Assembly (NCBI GenBank): GCA_016194705.1
Contig: JACQAZ010000036.1
Coordinates: 1-44,603, forward strand
Length of the DNA stretch: 44,603 nt
Direction of reading: 5' to 3'
Origin: Elusimicrobiota bacterium
Lineage (GTDB): Bacteria > Elusimicrobiota > Elusimicrobia > UBA1565 > UBA9628
Positions 21,966-30,063 of this stretch are shown piece by piece. The notes beneath the pieces were generated by a model that saw only the letters and a program-made list of their open reading frames with translations, was not told where the DNA came from and searched no databases. The position numbers were made by a program, and so were the translations under genes. How positions within the stretch are numbered: position 1 is the first letter of the stretch; each line of letters opens with the position of its first letter.

Positions 21966-24140
21966 GTGCCAAAGGTGGTAAAATCGATTCCGGTGCCCGC
22001 CCTTCCCCCCAAGATCAGCAAGTGGCTGCCCTTTCCTCCCGTCGACGGCGTCGGCGGGGGCGTGCCGGCCCACGCCGCGCCTGCGGGCGCGCCGGCCATC
22101 TCGCGCTTTCTCAACCGGGACTTAAGCTGGCTCAAATTCAACGACCGCGTGCTCGCCGAGGCCGCCGATCCGCGCGTGCCCGCGCTCGAGCGCCTGCGCT
22201 TCTGCACGATCGTCAGCTCGAACCTCGACGAGTTCTTCATGGTCCGGGTGGCAGAGATCTCGCGCCTGGCCCGCCGCTACCCGCTGCGCCGTTTCCCGGA
22301 CGGCCTGACCGCGGCCAAGGCACTGGCGCAGATACGCGAGCAGGTCATCGGGCAGAAGGCGAGGCAGGCCTCGGTGCTCGAGGACATCTTCGCGGCGCTC
22401 GAGGGCGAGGGGATCAGAATCCACGCCGACTTCCAGGGCCACTCCCGGCTCGACCGGGAGATGAAGGCCCGTCTGCCCGAGATCAAGTACGTCCTGCGCA
22501 AGTCCTCGGAGCCAGCACCCCCCAGCCTCATGAGCGAGCGCCTGCACGTCTACGTGAGGTTCCCCGGAGAATACGCGATACTGACGCTGCAGGACCGCGA
22601 GGCGCGCCTCATCGAGCTGCCCCGGCGGGGCGGCCATAGGCGCTTCGCGCTCGCGGAGCGCTGGCTCGCAGACCGCGCCGAGGACTTTTTTCCGGACCGG
22701 GAAGTCATCGAGGCTTTTCCGTTCAAGATCATCCGCGAGGCGGACCTGCGCTACCGCCCCGACGACGAGGAGTCCCTCGAGGACCAGATCGCCGAGGCCG
22801 TGCTCGGGCGCTCGCGGGCCAAGGTCGTGCGCCTCGAGGTCGACGCGCCGTCCTACTCCGAGGGCGCCCTGTCTTTGGCGGCGTCGCTGGGCCTGGACTC
22901 CGGCGCGCTCTACCGCTTCGACCTGCCGCTCGACCTGCGGACCTTGGCCAACCTCTACCAAGTGCGCGGCTCCAAGCGCCTTCGCTACCCTCCGCTCCGC
23001 CCGCAGGTGCCGCCGCCGCTGGCCGACACCCGCGGCCTCTTCGAGATGGTCCGAAAGCACGACATCATCCTTCACCATCCTTACGATTCCTTCGACTCCG
23101 TCGTGACGTTTCTCTCTCGCGCCGCGCGCGACCCCAAGGTCACGCGCATCTACCACACGATGTACCGCACGAGCCGCCAGTCGCCCATCATGGAGTCGCT
23201 CAAGGAAGCCGTGCGCCAAGGCAAGAAGGTCACGGCCTATGTCGAGATCAAGGCGCGCTTCGACGAGCTCAACAACCTGCGCTGGGCCCAGGACCTGCGC
23301 CAGGCGGGAGTGCGCGTCGTCCAGCCGATGGGCGGCTTCAAGGTTCACAGCAAGGTGACCCAGATCTTCCGGCAGGAGGGGGAGAGCGAGGTCTCCTATC
23401 TCCATCTGGGCACCGGCAACTACCACCCGAGCACGGCCCTGCAGTACACGGACCTCGGCCTCTTGACCGCCAATCCCGCCATCTCCGCCGAGATATCGGC
23501 CTACTTCGACGCCCTGCGCCGCCGCGACGCTCACGCGGGATTCAAGGAACTCCTGGTCGCCCCGCGCAACCTGCACAGCCAGACCCTGCGCCTCATCCAT
23601 GAGGAGACGCGCATCCAGAGAGAGGGGGGGCGCGGCCACATCATGGGCAAGATGAACGCCTTGGTCGATACGGACATCATCGAGGCGCTCTACGCGGCCT
23701 CGCGGGCCGGCGTGAAAATCGAACTGCAGGTGCGCGGGATCTGCTGCCTGCGCCCCGGCATCAAGAGCTTGAGCGAGAACATCCGCGTGGTCTCGGTCGT
23801 CGACCGCTTCCTCGAGCACAGCCGGATCTACTACTTCCGCGCCGGCGGCGTCGACAAGGTCTATCTCTCGAGCGCCGACTGGATGCCGCGAAACTTCTAC
23901 ACGCGCTTCGAGATCGCCTTTCCGGTCAAGGATACCGTTCTGAGACATTTCGTACGCGACGTGATCCTCGAGGGCGGGCTCGCCGACACCGTCAAGGCCT
24001 GGAATCTCAAGCCCGACGGAACCTACGAGCGCGTCACGCCGTCCCGGCCCGGGCGCACGGTGCGCTCGCAAGAGATGTTCCAGTCTCTGGCCGAGAACCA
24101 GTACCGCGGCACCATCCTCGAGTACCGCATCCCGCTCTAA
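21966..24140 (+). CDS. ppk1: Polyphosphate kinase 1
   Basis: Makes long-chain polyphosphate from ATP reversibly. 724 aa from the GTG at 21966, the normal PPK1 length plus a proline-rich N-terminal extension of about 40 residues before RFLNRDLSWLKFNDRVL. Both catalytic histidines are present: His461 in GGFKVHSKVTQIF (the autophosphorylated one) and His618 in RFLEHSRIYYF; GTGNYHPSTALQYTDLGLL is the conserved PLD-like core. An upstream TTG at 21933 is in frame, but the -10 box at 21954-21959 lies between it and the GTG, so the GTG is preferred. Divergent from sixA-phoBR and preceded by a Pho-box-like repeat, it is probably part of the phosphate-starvation response. Confidence 0.96.
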   Translation: MPKVVKSIPVPALPPKISKWLPFPPVDGVGGGVPAHAAPAGAPAISRFLNRDLSWLKFNDRVLAEAADPRVPALERLRFCTIVSSNLDEFFMVRVAEISRLARRYPLRRFPDGLTAAKALAQIREQVIGQKARQASVLEDIFAALEGEGIRIHADFQGHSRLDREMKARLPEIKYVLRKSSEPAPPSLMSERLHVYVRFPGEYAILTLQDREARLIELPRRGGHRRFALAERWLADRAEDFFPDREVIEAFPFKIIREADLRYRPDDEESLEDQIAEAVLGRSRAKVVRLEVDAPSYSEGALSLAASLGLDSGALYRFDLPLDLRTLANLYQVRGSKRLRYPPLRPQVPPPLADTRGLFEMVRKHDIILHHPYDSFDSVVTFLSRAARDPKVTRIYHTMYRTSRQSPIMESLKEAVRQGKKVTAYVEIKARFDELNNLRWAQDLRQAGVRVVQPMGGFKVHSKVTQIFRQEGESEVSYLHLGTGNYHPSTALQYTDLGLLTANPAISAEISAYFDALRRRDAHAGFKELLVAPRNLHSQTLRLIHEETRIQREGGRGHIMGKMNALVDTDIIEALYAASRAGVKIELQVRGICCLRPGIKSLSENIRVVSVVDRFLEHSRIYYFRAGGVDKVYLSSADWMPRNFYTRFEIAFPVKDTVLRHFVRDVILEGGLADTVKAWNLKPDGTYERVTPSRPGRTVRSQEMFQSLAENQYRGTILEYRIPL

Positions 24141-24154
24141 AAGAGCGGCATTTT
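24132..24154 (+). terminator. Rho-independent terminator of ppk
   Basis: CCGCTCT-AAA-AGAGCGG, a perfect 7-bp stem, followed by CATTTT. It overlaps the ppk stop codon, which forms part of the loop. Confidence 0.6.
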
Positions 24155-24231
24155 CATGTCATAATATAGGGGACCTATCCAAGTGCCCCCGGCGTCCTGC
24201 CGACCTTGTTACAGCTGGTCAGGAGGCCGCC

Positions 24232-25137
24232 GTGTCGATCCTCTGGTCCGTCCCGCTTTGGTGCCTGCTCACGACGCTCGGTCTTGCCGTCTCCTTCCTT
24301 CCGCGCTGGGCCGAGATGAAGCTGGGCCCGCTTCTGGGCCGCGCCGCCGCTCTCTTCGGCCTGTTCAAGAACCGCATCGCGCTGGCCAACATCATGCTCG
24401 CCTTGCCCGAGCTCGGACCCAAGGGGGCGCGCCGCCTCATGGAGCTAAACACCGAACACATGGGGACGCTTTTTTTCGAATACGTCCACCTTTTCTCCCC
24501 GATCCCCGGCCACTTCCGTCGCTACATCGCGAAAAACTCCGTCTTGGAGGGAGTCGAGCACTGGAGAGCGGCGCGCGCCAAGGGAAAGGGCGTCATTTTC
24601 TTCTGCCCGCACCTGGGGTTCTGGGAGACGATGGCGGCCTCGGCGGGCCTGGCGGGTCTTGAGCCCGTCATCGTCACCAAGGTCCTCAAGCCCGGCTGGC
24701 TCGACGCCAAGATCACGGCCTGCCGCTCCTCGACCGGCACCACCGCGGCCTATCACCCGGGTTCGATCACGACCTTGCTGCGCACCTTGCGCAAGGGCGG
24801 CTCGATCTGCTTCATGAACGACCAGTACGCGCGGCCGCCGATGGGGCTTCCTGTCAATTTCTTCGGCCGCAAGGTCGACACGCTCTCGGCGGTGGCCTCG
24901 CTGGCCAAGCGCACCGGCGCGGCCGTGGTTCCCGCCTACGGATACCGCGACTCGGCGGGCGTCAACCGCATCGTCATCGAGCCCGAGCTCGACCTCGGGA
25001 CAGACCTCGAAGACATCGCCGGAGCCACCCAGGTCGTCGCCGCGCGCGTCGAGAAATGGGTCAGGCGGCGTCCGGAACAGTGGCTCTGGATCCACCGCCG
25101 CTTCAAGAACTCGACGGCCGCCCTAAGTCCAGCCTAA
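24232..25137 (+). CDS. LpxL/HtrB-like lipid A acyltransferase family protein
   Basis: A 301-aa inner-membrane acyltransferase with an N-terminal hydrophobic anchor (ILWSVPLWCLLTTLGLAVSF). The catalytic HxxxxE is His127-Glu132 in FFCPHLGFWETMAAS, and the second lipid A acyltransferase block MNDQYARPPMGLPVNFFG (near 195) is well kept. It should add a secondary acyl chain to lipid A or a related lipid. The GTG start is supported by CAGGAGG five bases upstream. An extended -10 candidate (TGTCATAAT at 24157-24165) lies after the ppk terminator. It overlaps the convergent CYTH-like gene by 4 bases. Confidence 0.88.
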   Translation: MSILWSVPLWCLLTTLGLAVSFLPRWAEMKLGPLLGRAAALFGLFKNRIALANIMLALPELGPKGARRLMELNTEHMGTLFFEYVHLFSPIPGHFRRYIAKNSVLEGVEHWRAARAKGKGVIFFCPHLGFWETMAASAGLAGLEPVIVTKVLKPGWLDAKITACRSSTGTTAAYHPGSITTLLRTLRKGGSICFMNDQYARPPMGLPVNFFGRKVDTLSAVASLAKRTGAAVVPAYGYRDSAGVNRIVIEPELDLGTDLEDIAGATQVVAARVEKWVRRRPEQWLWIHRRFKNSTAALSPA

Positions 25138-25943
25138 CGGCGGCGCCGCCTGCGTCCGGAGAGCTTGAGGAAGCAGCTCGCGCAGCGGTGGTACTTGTCG
25201 AGCCGCTCCGGGCGCAGGTCGAACTTCTTGGCCAGCCCCCGATCGAACTTCAGCAGTTCGGGGATGTGCTCGATCTTGGCCTCCAGCCCCTCGCCCTCGG
25301 TCTTGACCTCGTTCTCGTACTCCCAGAAGGTCGACACCGAGTGGATCCCCGAGGGGCTGACGTGGAAGGCGAAGATGTGGTCGAGCGAGGGCTCGAGGAA
25401 CGCCGGGCCTTCGTCCACGAAGAACTTGTCCTTCTCGTAAGCGCAGAGGATCGGGCCGCGGCTGATGCGGGAGATCACCCCGAGCCCCAAGTGGCGCTGC
25501 ATGGCGTGGGACATCTCCGGGGACACGTGCTCCTCTAGAATCTCCCGAACGGAGGTATTCGTGAAATGCACCACGTCGTGGTGGCTTTCCTCGCGCACGA
25601 CGTGCTCGAGCTTTTCGGACGAGAACTCCGAACGGTAGAGGAGCCCTTTGGCGATGAAGCCCGGCCCCTTGTACTGGAGGTAGACGTTCGAGCCGTCTCC
25701 CTTGTAGCGTAGGCGCAAACTGGCTCCGAGCTTCAAAAGCCGCAGGTCGGGCGTGTCGAGGTACTGGTCGTAGAAGGTCACGCGCTTGTCGTGGTGGACC
25801 TTCTTGAGCTTGAGGAGGTGCTTGCGCAGGTCCTTGGCTTGCTCGGGGACGACCTTGCGCTTGGACTCGATCTCGACGAAGCGCGGGTCTGTTGTCTCGA
25901 GCCTGCGGCAGATGGACCAGACCGCGGCGGTCTCCTTGCTCAT
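25134..25943 (-). CDS. CYTH/VTC-like triphosphate-tunnel protein
   Basis: A 269-aa protein of the triphosphate tunnel metalloenzyme (CYTH/VTC) fold. The N-terminal ExExK signature is FVEIESKRKVV (residues about 22-32), with further tunnel residues in SLRLRYKGDG, VYLQYKGPGF and FWEYENEVKT. Members act on triphosphates or, as VTC domains, make polyphosphate. Location next to ppk and the Pho genes favours a polyphosphate link. There is a CxxC (CASC) and a run of arginines at the C-terminus, which could bind polyanions. No ribosome-binding site is evident, so the start is moderately uncertain. Confidence 0.75.
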   Translation of the reverse strand: MSKETAAVWSICRRLETTDPRFVEIESKRKVVPEQAKDLRKHLLKLKKVHHDKRVTFYDQYLDTPDLRLLKLGASLRLRYKGDGSNVYLQYKGPGFIAKGLLYRSEFSSEKLEHVVREESHHDVVHFTNTSVREILEEHVSPEMSHAMQRHLGLGVISRISRGPILCAYEKDKFFVDEGPAFLEPSLDHIFAFHVSPSGIHSVSTFWEYENEVKTEGEGLEAKIEHIPELLKFDRGLAKKFDLRPERLDKYHRCASCFLKLSGRRRRRR

Positions 25944-25953
25944 GACCGAAGGG

Positions 25954-25991
25954 AATGGTTCGACTCCGAAGGATACGGGAAGAGAACCATT
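25954..25991. repeat. Inverted repeat in the CYTH upstream region
   Basis: AATGGTTC (25954-25961) and GAACCATT (25984-25991) form a perfect 8-bp inverted repeat with a 22-base loop between the CYTH and metallophosphoesterase genes. It could be an operator or a weak terminator; nothing else in the 73-base gap is clear. Confidence 0.35.
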
Positions 25992-26016
25992 GTCTTGTAG
26001 ATCATCTCAAATGAGC

Positions 26017-27054
26017 CTAGGGCTTGTCGATGAGGTAGCCGTCGCGCGCCGCGCCGCGGTCGTCGAGGAAGGAGAGCTCCAGCCTCTTGGCTTCGAGCGT
26101 GACCAAAGCCAGGCCGTAGCTGACGACTTCCTTCTCGAGCCAGGGATGCTCCTCGACCGGCCCCGCCATGACCGTGCCGCCCCCGGTCCCCACGGTCAGG
26201 TAGACCACCTTGTTCATGCGCTTGCTGCGCTGGTAGAGGTGGTCGTGGCCCGCGAAGACGGCGTCGACGCGGTACTTCTCGAAGAGGCTCTGCAGGGAGG
26301 CGCGCAGCCCCGCGTTGTCGCCGTGGTTGTAGTAGGTCGAAAAGAGCGGGACGTGCATGAACACGATCGTCCAGCGCGCTTTGGAAGCCGCGAGGTCCTT
26401 CTCGAGCCAGCGGCGCTGGGCGCTGTCGATGCCGATGGGCTCGGCGGCTGCGATGGGGGCGGCCGCGTTGGTGTCGAGCGAGACGAAATGGGCGGGTCCC
26501 GCGTCGAAGGCGTAATATTTCGGGCGGCGCAGCAGACGCTCGTAGCCGTCCTTGTACCGGCGCTCGCCGATCGCGGCCGACTTGCGCACGTTCCCGTAGT
26601 CGTGGTTCCCCACACACGGAAAAAAAGGCCGCCTCGAGAGAGTCCGCCCGTAGATCTTGAAAAACTTGGCGTCGTAGTCCTTGTCGAGGCCCGTGGGGTA
26701 GACGACGTCGCCCGTGAAGACCACCATGTCGGGATCGAGGGTCTCGAGCAATTTGGCGACAGCTTTCTGACCGGCCGTCGCCATGCCCGAGTCTCCGAAG
26801 ACGGCGAAGCGCAGTTTGGCCCCCGAGGCCGGCAAGGTCTTGGCCGTGTAGGCGCGCGAGGAGACCGTGTAGTCGAACTCCGCGCCGGGCGCAAGGCCCG
26901 ACAACGAGAGACATTCGTCTTTCTTCGCCTCGCGCCAGCAGACCGTCGCCGCGACGGAAGAGGCGTCGACCAGATAGGGCTGCCGGTCCTTCGCGGCGGC
27001 CGGAGCCGCCAGCAGGAAGAGGGCGAGGAAGGCCTTACTTGCCCGTGCTGCCAA
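26017..27054 (-). CDS. Secreted metallophosphoesterase, purple acid phosphatase-like
   Basis: A 345-aa exported phosphoesterase. Signal peptide AFLALFLLAAPAAAKD, a short fibronectin-like N-terminal part (about 25-80), then the dinuclear metal site motifs in order: FAVFGDSG, VVFTGDVVYPTG, PCVGNHDYG, FMHVPLFS and VFAGHDHLYQR. This is the complete metallophosphatase set, so it should be active in the periplasm or outside the cell on phosphate esters. The start is a TTG overlapping the end of dut by 20 bases with a modest AAAGG. A link to phosphate scavenging is suggested by the nearby Pho region, although it sits in a different operon. Confidence 0.88.
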   Translation of the reverse strand: MAARASKAFLALFLLAAPAAAKDRQPYLVDASSVAATVCWREAKKDECLSLSGLAPGAEFDYTVSSRAYTAKTLPASGAKLRFAVFGDSGMATAGQKAVAKLLETLDPDMVVFTGDVVYPTGLDKDYDAKFFKIYGRTLSRRPFFPCVGNHDYGNVRKSAAIGERRYKDGYERLLRRPKYYAFDAGPAHFVSLDTNAAAPIAAAEPIGIDSAQRRWLEKDLAASKARWTIVFMHVPLFSTYYNHGDNAGLRASLQSLFEKYRVDAVFAGHDHLYQRSKRMNKVVYLTVGTGGGTVMAGPVEEHPWLEKEVVSYGLALVTLEAKRLELSFLDDRGAARDGYLIDKP

Positions 27055-27466
27055 AGCCTTTCGCGCCGCGCGCCGTGGCGTCGAGGCTGGGGACCTCGCG
27101 CACCGCCGGCGTGGCGGCGGGCATGATCAAGAGCTGCGCGATCCTCTCGCCTTTTGCGATCTTCTGGACCTGTCCCGAGATGTTCCAGAGAACGACTCCC
27201 AGTTCGCCGCGGTAGCCCGCGTCGATGACGCCGCCGGCGGTCTTGAGGCCGCGGCGGGCCATCGAGGAGCGGTCGCAGATGAGGCCGGCGTGCCCCGCCG
27301 GGACCGCGACGGCGACTCCCGTGCGCACGACCTTGCCGTCTCCGGGAGAAAGCTCGGCGTCCTCGAGGGCGTAGAGGTCGAGTCCCGCGTCATCGGGGTG
27401 GGCTCGCGTGGGCAGAACGGCTTTCGGGTCGAGCTTCGTCGCGGGGATGTCTTCGGGGGAAGGCAT
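27035..27466 (-). CDS. dut: Deoxyuridine 5'-triphosphate nucleotidohydrolase (dUTPase)
   Basis: Cleaves dUTP to dUMP, keeping uracil out of DNA. 143 aa from the ATG, with all five trimeric dUTPase motifs: DDAGLDLYA (1), DRSSMARRG (2), GGVIDAGYRGELGVVLWN (3), KGERIAQLLI (4) and the C-terminal ARGAKGFGSTG (5). An in-frame TTG at 27481 would add five residues. A TAAAAT sits five bases before the ATG, so a local promoter is conceivable, but the gene also lies 16 bases after the glycosyltransferase on the same strand. Grouped with xth in one operon, both guarding DNA quality. Confidence 0.95.
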   Translation of the reverse strand: MPSPEDIPATKLDPKAVLPTRAHPDDAGLDLYALEDAELSPGDGKVVRTGVAVAVPAGHAGLICDRSSMARRGLKTAGGVIDAGYRGELGVVLWNISGQVQKIAKGERIAQLLIMPAATPAVREVPSLDATARGAKGFGSTGK

Positions 27467-27482
27467 GGCCGATTTTACCAAA

Positions 27483-28604
27483 TCATGCGACCCAAAAATT
27501 GTTTGCGTGACGGGCCAGCAGGTAGAGCTGGAAAACGGCGGATCCCGAGAGGACGGCCCAGCGGAGCGAGGGAGGGAAGCGCTCGAGAAAGCCGGCGACG
27601 GCGATGAAAGCTGGGAAGACCAGCAGCAGGTGGCGCGTGTAGGAGACCAAAGAGAGGGAGATTGCCGGGACCAGGCCCATGGGCAGGGCGTAGAGGAAAA
27701 GCAGGCGGTCGCGCTTCCATAGGGCGGGCAGGCAGCAGAGGAACATGACGAACAAGAGACGCTCCATCAGCGAGCCGGAGGTGCCGTGCCAGGCCGTGAC
27801 ATGGAAGAAGGTCGCCGCGAAACCGACGGGATCGAGCAGGCGCAGTGCCGACGGGCTGTCAGGGAAGATGTCGCGGTAGGCCTTGAAGCCCTCGAAGGCG
27901 TCGCCGGTCGCATGGAGCATGAAAAGCAAGTATGCCGCGACGCCCGCGAGCGGGCTCAGCCATAGCGAGAGGTCGGCGAGCTTGACCTTATCCCGCTTCC
28001 AAAGGCAGAACCAATACGCCGGCGCGACGAGGATCCCTTGCGGGCGGGCCAGCGGCAGAAAAAAAGCGGCAACGGCCGAAAGGCCGAACTGACCCCGAAG
28101 AAAGCCGAAGAAGACGAGCATGACGAGCAGGAAGAACAGCGATTCTGAGAAGGGCAGGCAAAGGAAGAAGGCTCCCGGATAGGCGAGAAGCAGGAACAGC
28201 GACCAGACGGCCGTCTTCTCGTCCCGCGCTTCCTTCACGAAGATGAAAAAGAGGATGAGAGCGGCCAGAGACAGGACGTTCGATAGGACGAGCCCCGAGA
28301 TCAGATGGCTCCCGAACGGCAGGGCTCCGGCGAGGATGAGCAGGGGCCAGAGGGGATAGAAGTTGTTGGACAGCGCGCCGGGCTGATAGCCGTTTTGGCT
28401 CAGATAAAGGAAGTGCTGGGCGTCCCAGGTCCGGAAAAGGCTCGCGAAGGAAGGCGCCGCATCGAGAGGCCAATGGAAATTGGCCTGGAAGTTCCCGAAG
28501 TTGAAAGACCCCGGCCATAGCCAGGGCAGAGCCGCGACGAAGGCGAGGGCGCCGAGCTTGCAGGCGGCCAGGCCGGACACCAGCCGCTTGAGGTCGCGCC
28601 GCAT
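27483..28604 (-). CDS. PIG-V/Gpi18-like membrane mannosyltransferase family protein
   Basis: A 373-aa polytopic membrane glycosyltransferase (GT-C type) with roughly ten helices. Family landmarks: the catalytic Asp loop RTWDAQHFLYLSQNGY (near residue 60), NNFYPLWPLLI, and LARPQGILVAPAYW (near 185), matching the WDxxH...GY, FPL.P and AR.nG elements of PIG-V-like bacterial proteins. It likely uses a polyprenyl-phosphate sugar on the outer face of the inner membrane; acceptor unknown. Lies between the paralogous lipoproteins and dut, with short gaps on both sides. Confidence 0.8.
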   Translation of the reverse strand: MRRDLKRLVSGLAACKLGALAFVAALPWLWPGSFNFGNFQANFHWPLDAAPSFASLFRTWDAQHFLYLSQNGYQPGALSNNFYPLWPLLILAGALPFGSHLISGLVLSNVLSLAALILFFIFVKEARDEKTAVWSLFLLLAYPGAFFLCLPFSESLFFLLVMLVFFGFLRGQFGLSAVAAFFLPLARPQGILVAPAYWFCLWKRDKVKLADLSLWLSPLAGVAAYLLFMLHATGDAFEGFKAYRDIFPDSPSALRLLDPVGFAATFFHVTAWHGTSGSLMERLLFVMFLCCLPALWKRDRLLFLYALPMGLVPAISLSLVSYTRHLLLVFPAFIAVAGFLERFPPSLRWAVLSGSAVFQLYLLARHANNFWVA

Positions 28605-28622
28605 AGGGGCAAGACTATCAAA

Positions 28623-29318
28623 TTAGCGGGCGGAGGCCTGAGCGTCGATGTTGCGCCTGGCGGCCTTTGCGAGATTCTCGATGAGCTCTTCTGCGGCCTT
28701 CTCGGCGGTCAGCCGCAGGCGCACGGCCTTGTCCTTGCGCTGCTCCGCCGGGAGCTTCTTCAAAGCCTTGCGGTTGATGCGCGCGAAAGCGGTGTCGGAC
28801 CATGCCTTCTTACCGTCGCGGACGCTCGTCAGCTTGCCGTCGAGGATCACGGGCGTGAAGATCCTGTTGAACAGGAAGGCCCCTCCGCCCCAGGTCAGGG
28901 CCTCCTGAACGATCTCCTCGGCCGCGATGCCCACGGCCGCCCATGGCCCGGCGACCTGGGCGACGGCGACGCCTTGCGCGGTCCCTTCGATCAGGCCCGC
29001 GCCGATGAGCCAGACCAACCATTTTTTCTTGATCTTTCCGTAGCCGCCCACCTCGACGGCCAGCACGGCCTGAGCGTCCATCGTCGAGGCGACGACCTCG
29101 AACCAAGGATATTTTCGCAGCTTGCTTTCGAGCATGGCCGTGATCTCGCGTTCGACGCGCTCGGGGTCGGAGACCTTGACCGAGCAGCGCGCCGGGAGGA
29201 CGGCCAAACGCAGCCTCGGCTCGGTCGTGAGGTCGAGGCCGTGCTTTTCCCAGGTCGCGCAGCCCGAAAGCAACGCCAGCAGGAGCACCGGCGCAAGTCG
29301 ATTAGGACTTTGCCCCAT
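28623..29318 (-). CDS. Lipoprotein of unknown function, second of a tandem paralogous pair
   Basis: A 231-aa predicted outer-membrane or periplasmic lipoprotein: lipobox LLSGC with Cys20, then ATWEKHGLDLTTEPRLRLAV, a Rossmann-like opening, a glycine/alanine-rich hydrophobic middle (about 95-145, LIGAGLIEGTAQGVAVAQVA), and a Lys/Glu-rich C-terminal helix. It shares order and wording with the upstream paralogue (VGGYGKIK, FLFNRI.TPVILDG, W.D.A.A.IN..ALK.LP). No domain with known activity was recognised; the N-terminal part recalls the TolB/CsgG-like envelope proteins, weakly. Overlaps the upstream paralogue by 17 bases. Confidence 0.78.
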   Translation of the reverse strand: MGQSPNRLAPVLLLALLSGCATWEKHGLDLTTEPRLRLAVLPARCSVKVSDPERVEREITAMLESKLRKYPWFEVVASTMDAQAVLAVEVGGYGKIKKKWLVWLIGAGLIEGTAQGVAVAQVAGPWAAVGIAAEEIVQEALTWGGGAFLFNRIFTPVILDGKLTSVRDGKKAWSDTAFARINRKALKKLPAEQRKDKAVRLRLTAEKAAEELIENLAKAARRNIDAQASAR

Positions 29319-30063
29319 GCTTGGGCGCTTGGGACCTGAGGTTGCGGCGCGTCTCCTCGGTGAGCTCCGAGACGAGCTTGGCGGCGGCCTTCTCCGCGGC
29401 GAGGCTCAAGCGCGCCTCCTTGTCGTGCTGTTTGTCCGTGGGCAGCTGTTTCAAGGCCTCGCTGTTGATGAGCGCCATGGCCGCGTCGGACCAGATCTTG
29501 CGGCCGTCGACGGCGCTGTAAAGTCTCCCGTCGAGGATGACGGGCGTGTAGATCCTGTTGAATAGAAAGGTCCCCGACGTCCAGAGCACGGCGCCCTCCA
29601 GGATCGAATAGGTCAGGACCAGGGCTCCAGCGATCGGCCCGGCCGGACCGACGACCAGGGCCCCCTCGACGGTGCCCTTGAGCGCCGAGGGGCCCAGGTG
29701 CGCGAGCAAGGTCGTGGTCTTGATCTTTCCGTAGCCGCCGACGTCGACTTCGAGGAGGGCCTGCGCGCCGAATTGCTTTCCGAGGGCTTGCAGCTCGGCC
29801 GCGGTCAGCGGCGAGGTCGACGCGGTCAGGACCGTGGCGACGAGGTCGAACTCGGGCCTGTCGCGCAGGTCGTCTGAGAGCGCGGCGGCCAGCTCTCCCG
29901 CGACGCGCACGGGGTCCTTCATCTTCGCCGAGCAGCGGATCGGCAGAAGGGCGATGCGCAGCCTTGGAGCGGTCTTGAGGTCGACGCCGTGCTTTCCCCA
30001 GGTGGCGCAGGCGCACAAGGGCGCGAGCAGCAGCAGCAGCGACAGCCGGCGCAGATCAGGCAA
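29302..30063 (-). CDS. Lipoprotein of unknown function, first of a tandem paralogous pair
   Basis: A 253-aa predicted lipoprotein; signal RRLSLLLLLAPLCAC with lipid-modified Cys19. The mature part begins ATWGKHGVDLKTAPRLRIAL and then follows the same plan as the next gene, with an insertion near residues 85-95 (STSPLTAAELQALGKQFGAQ). Shared blocks include VGGYGKIK, TFLFNRIYTPVILDGRLYS and ALKQLP. The start is a TTG that overlaps the xth stop, suggesting coupling. The central hydrophobic segment (ALVVGPAGPIAGALVLTYSI) may insert into or cross a membrane. Function not recognised. Confidence 0.78.
   Translation of the reverse strand: MPDLRRLSLLLLLAPLCACATWGKHGVDLKTAPRLRIALLPIRCSAKMKDPVRVAGELAAALSDDLRDRPEFDLVATVLTASTSPLTAAELQALGKQFGAQALLEVDVGGYGKIKTTTLLAHLGPSALKGTVEGALVVGPAGPIAGALVLTYSILEGAVLWTSGTFLFNRIYTPVILDGRLYSAVDGRKIWSDAAMALINSEALKQLPTDKQHDKEARLSLAAEKAAAKLVSELTEETRRNLRSQAPKHGAKS

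Noticed and set aside
22122..24071. Minus-strand open frame of 649 codons antisense to ppk
   Set aside because: PPK1 on the plus strand has all motifs; the antisense product is low-information and a by-product of GC-rich codons.
25957..25967. GGTTCGACTCC resembling a tRNA T-loop
   Set aside because: The flanking bases do not form a 5-bp T stem or acceptor stem, and no D or anticodon arm is found upstream.
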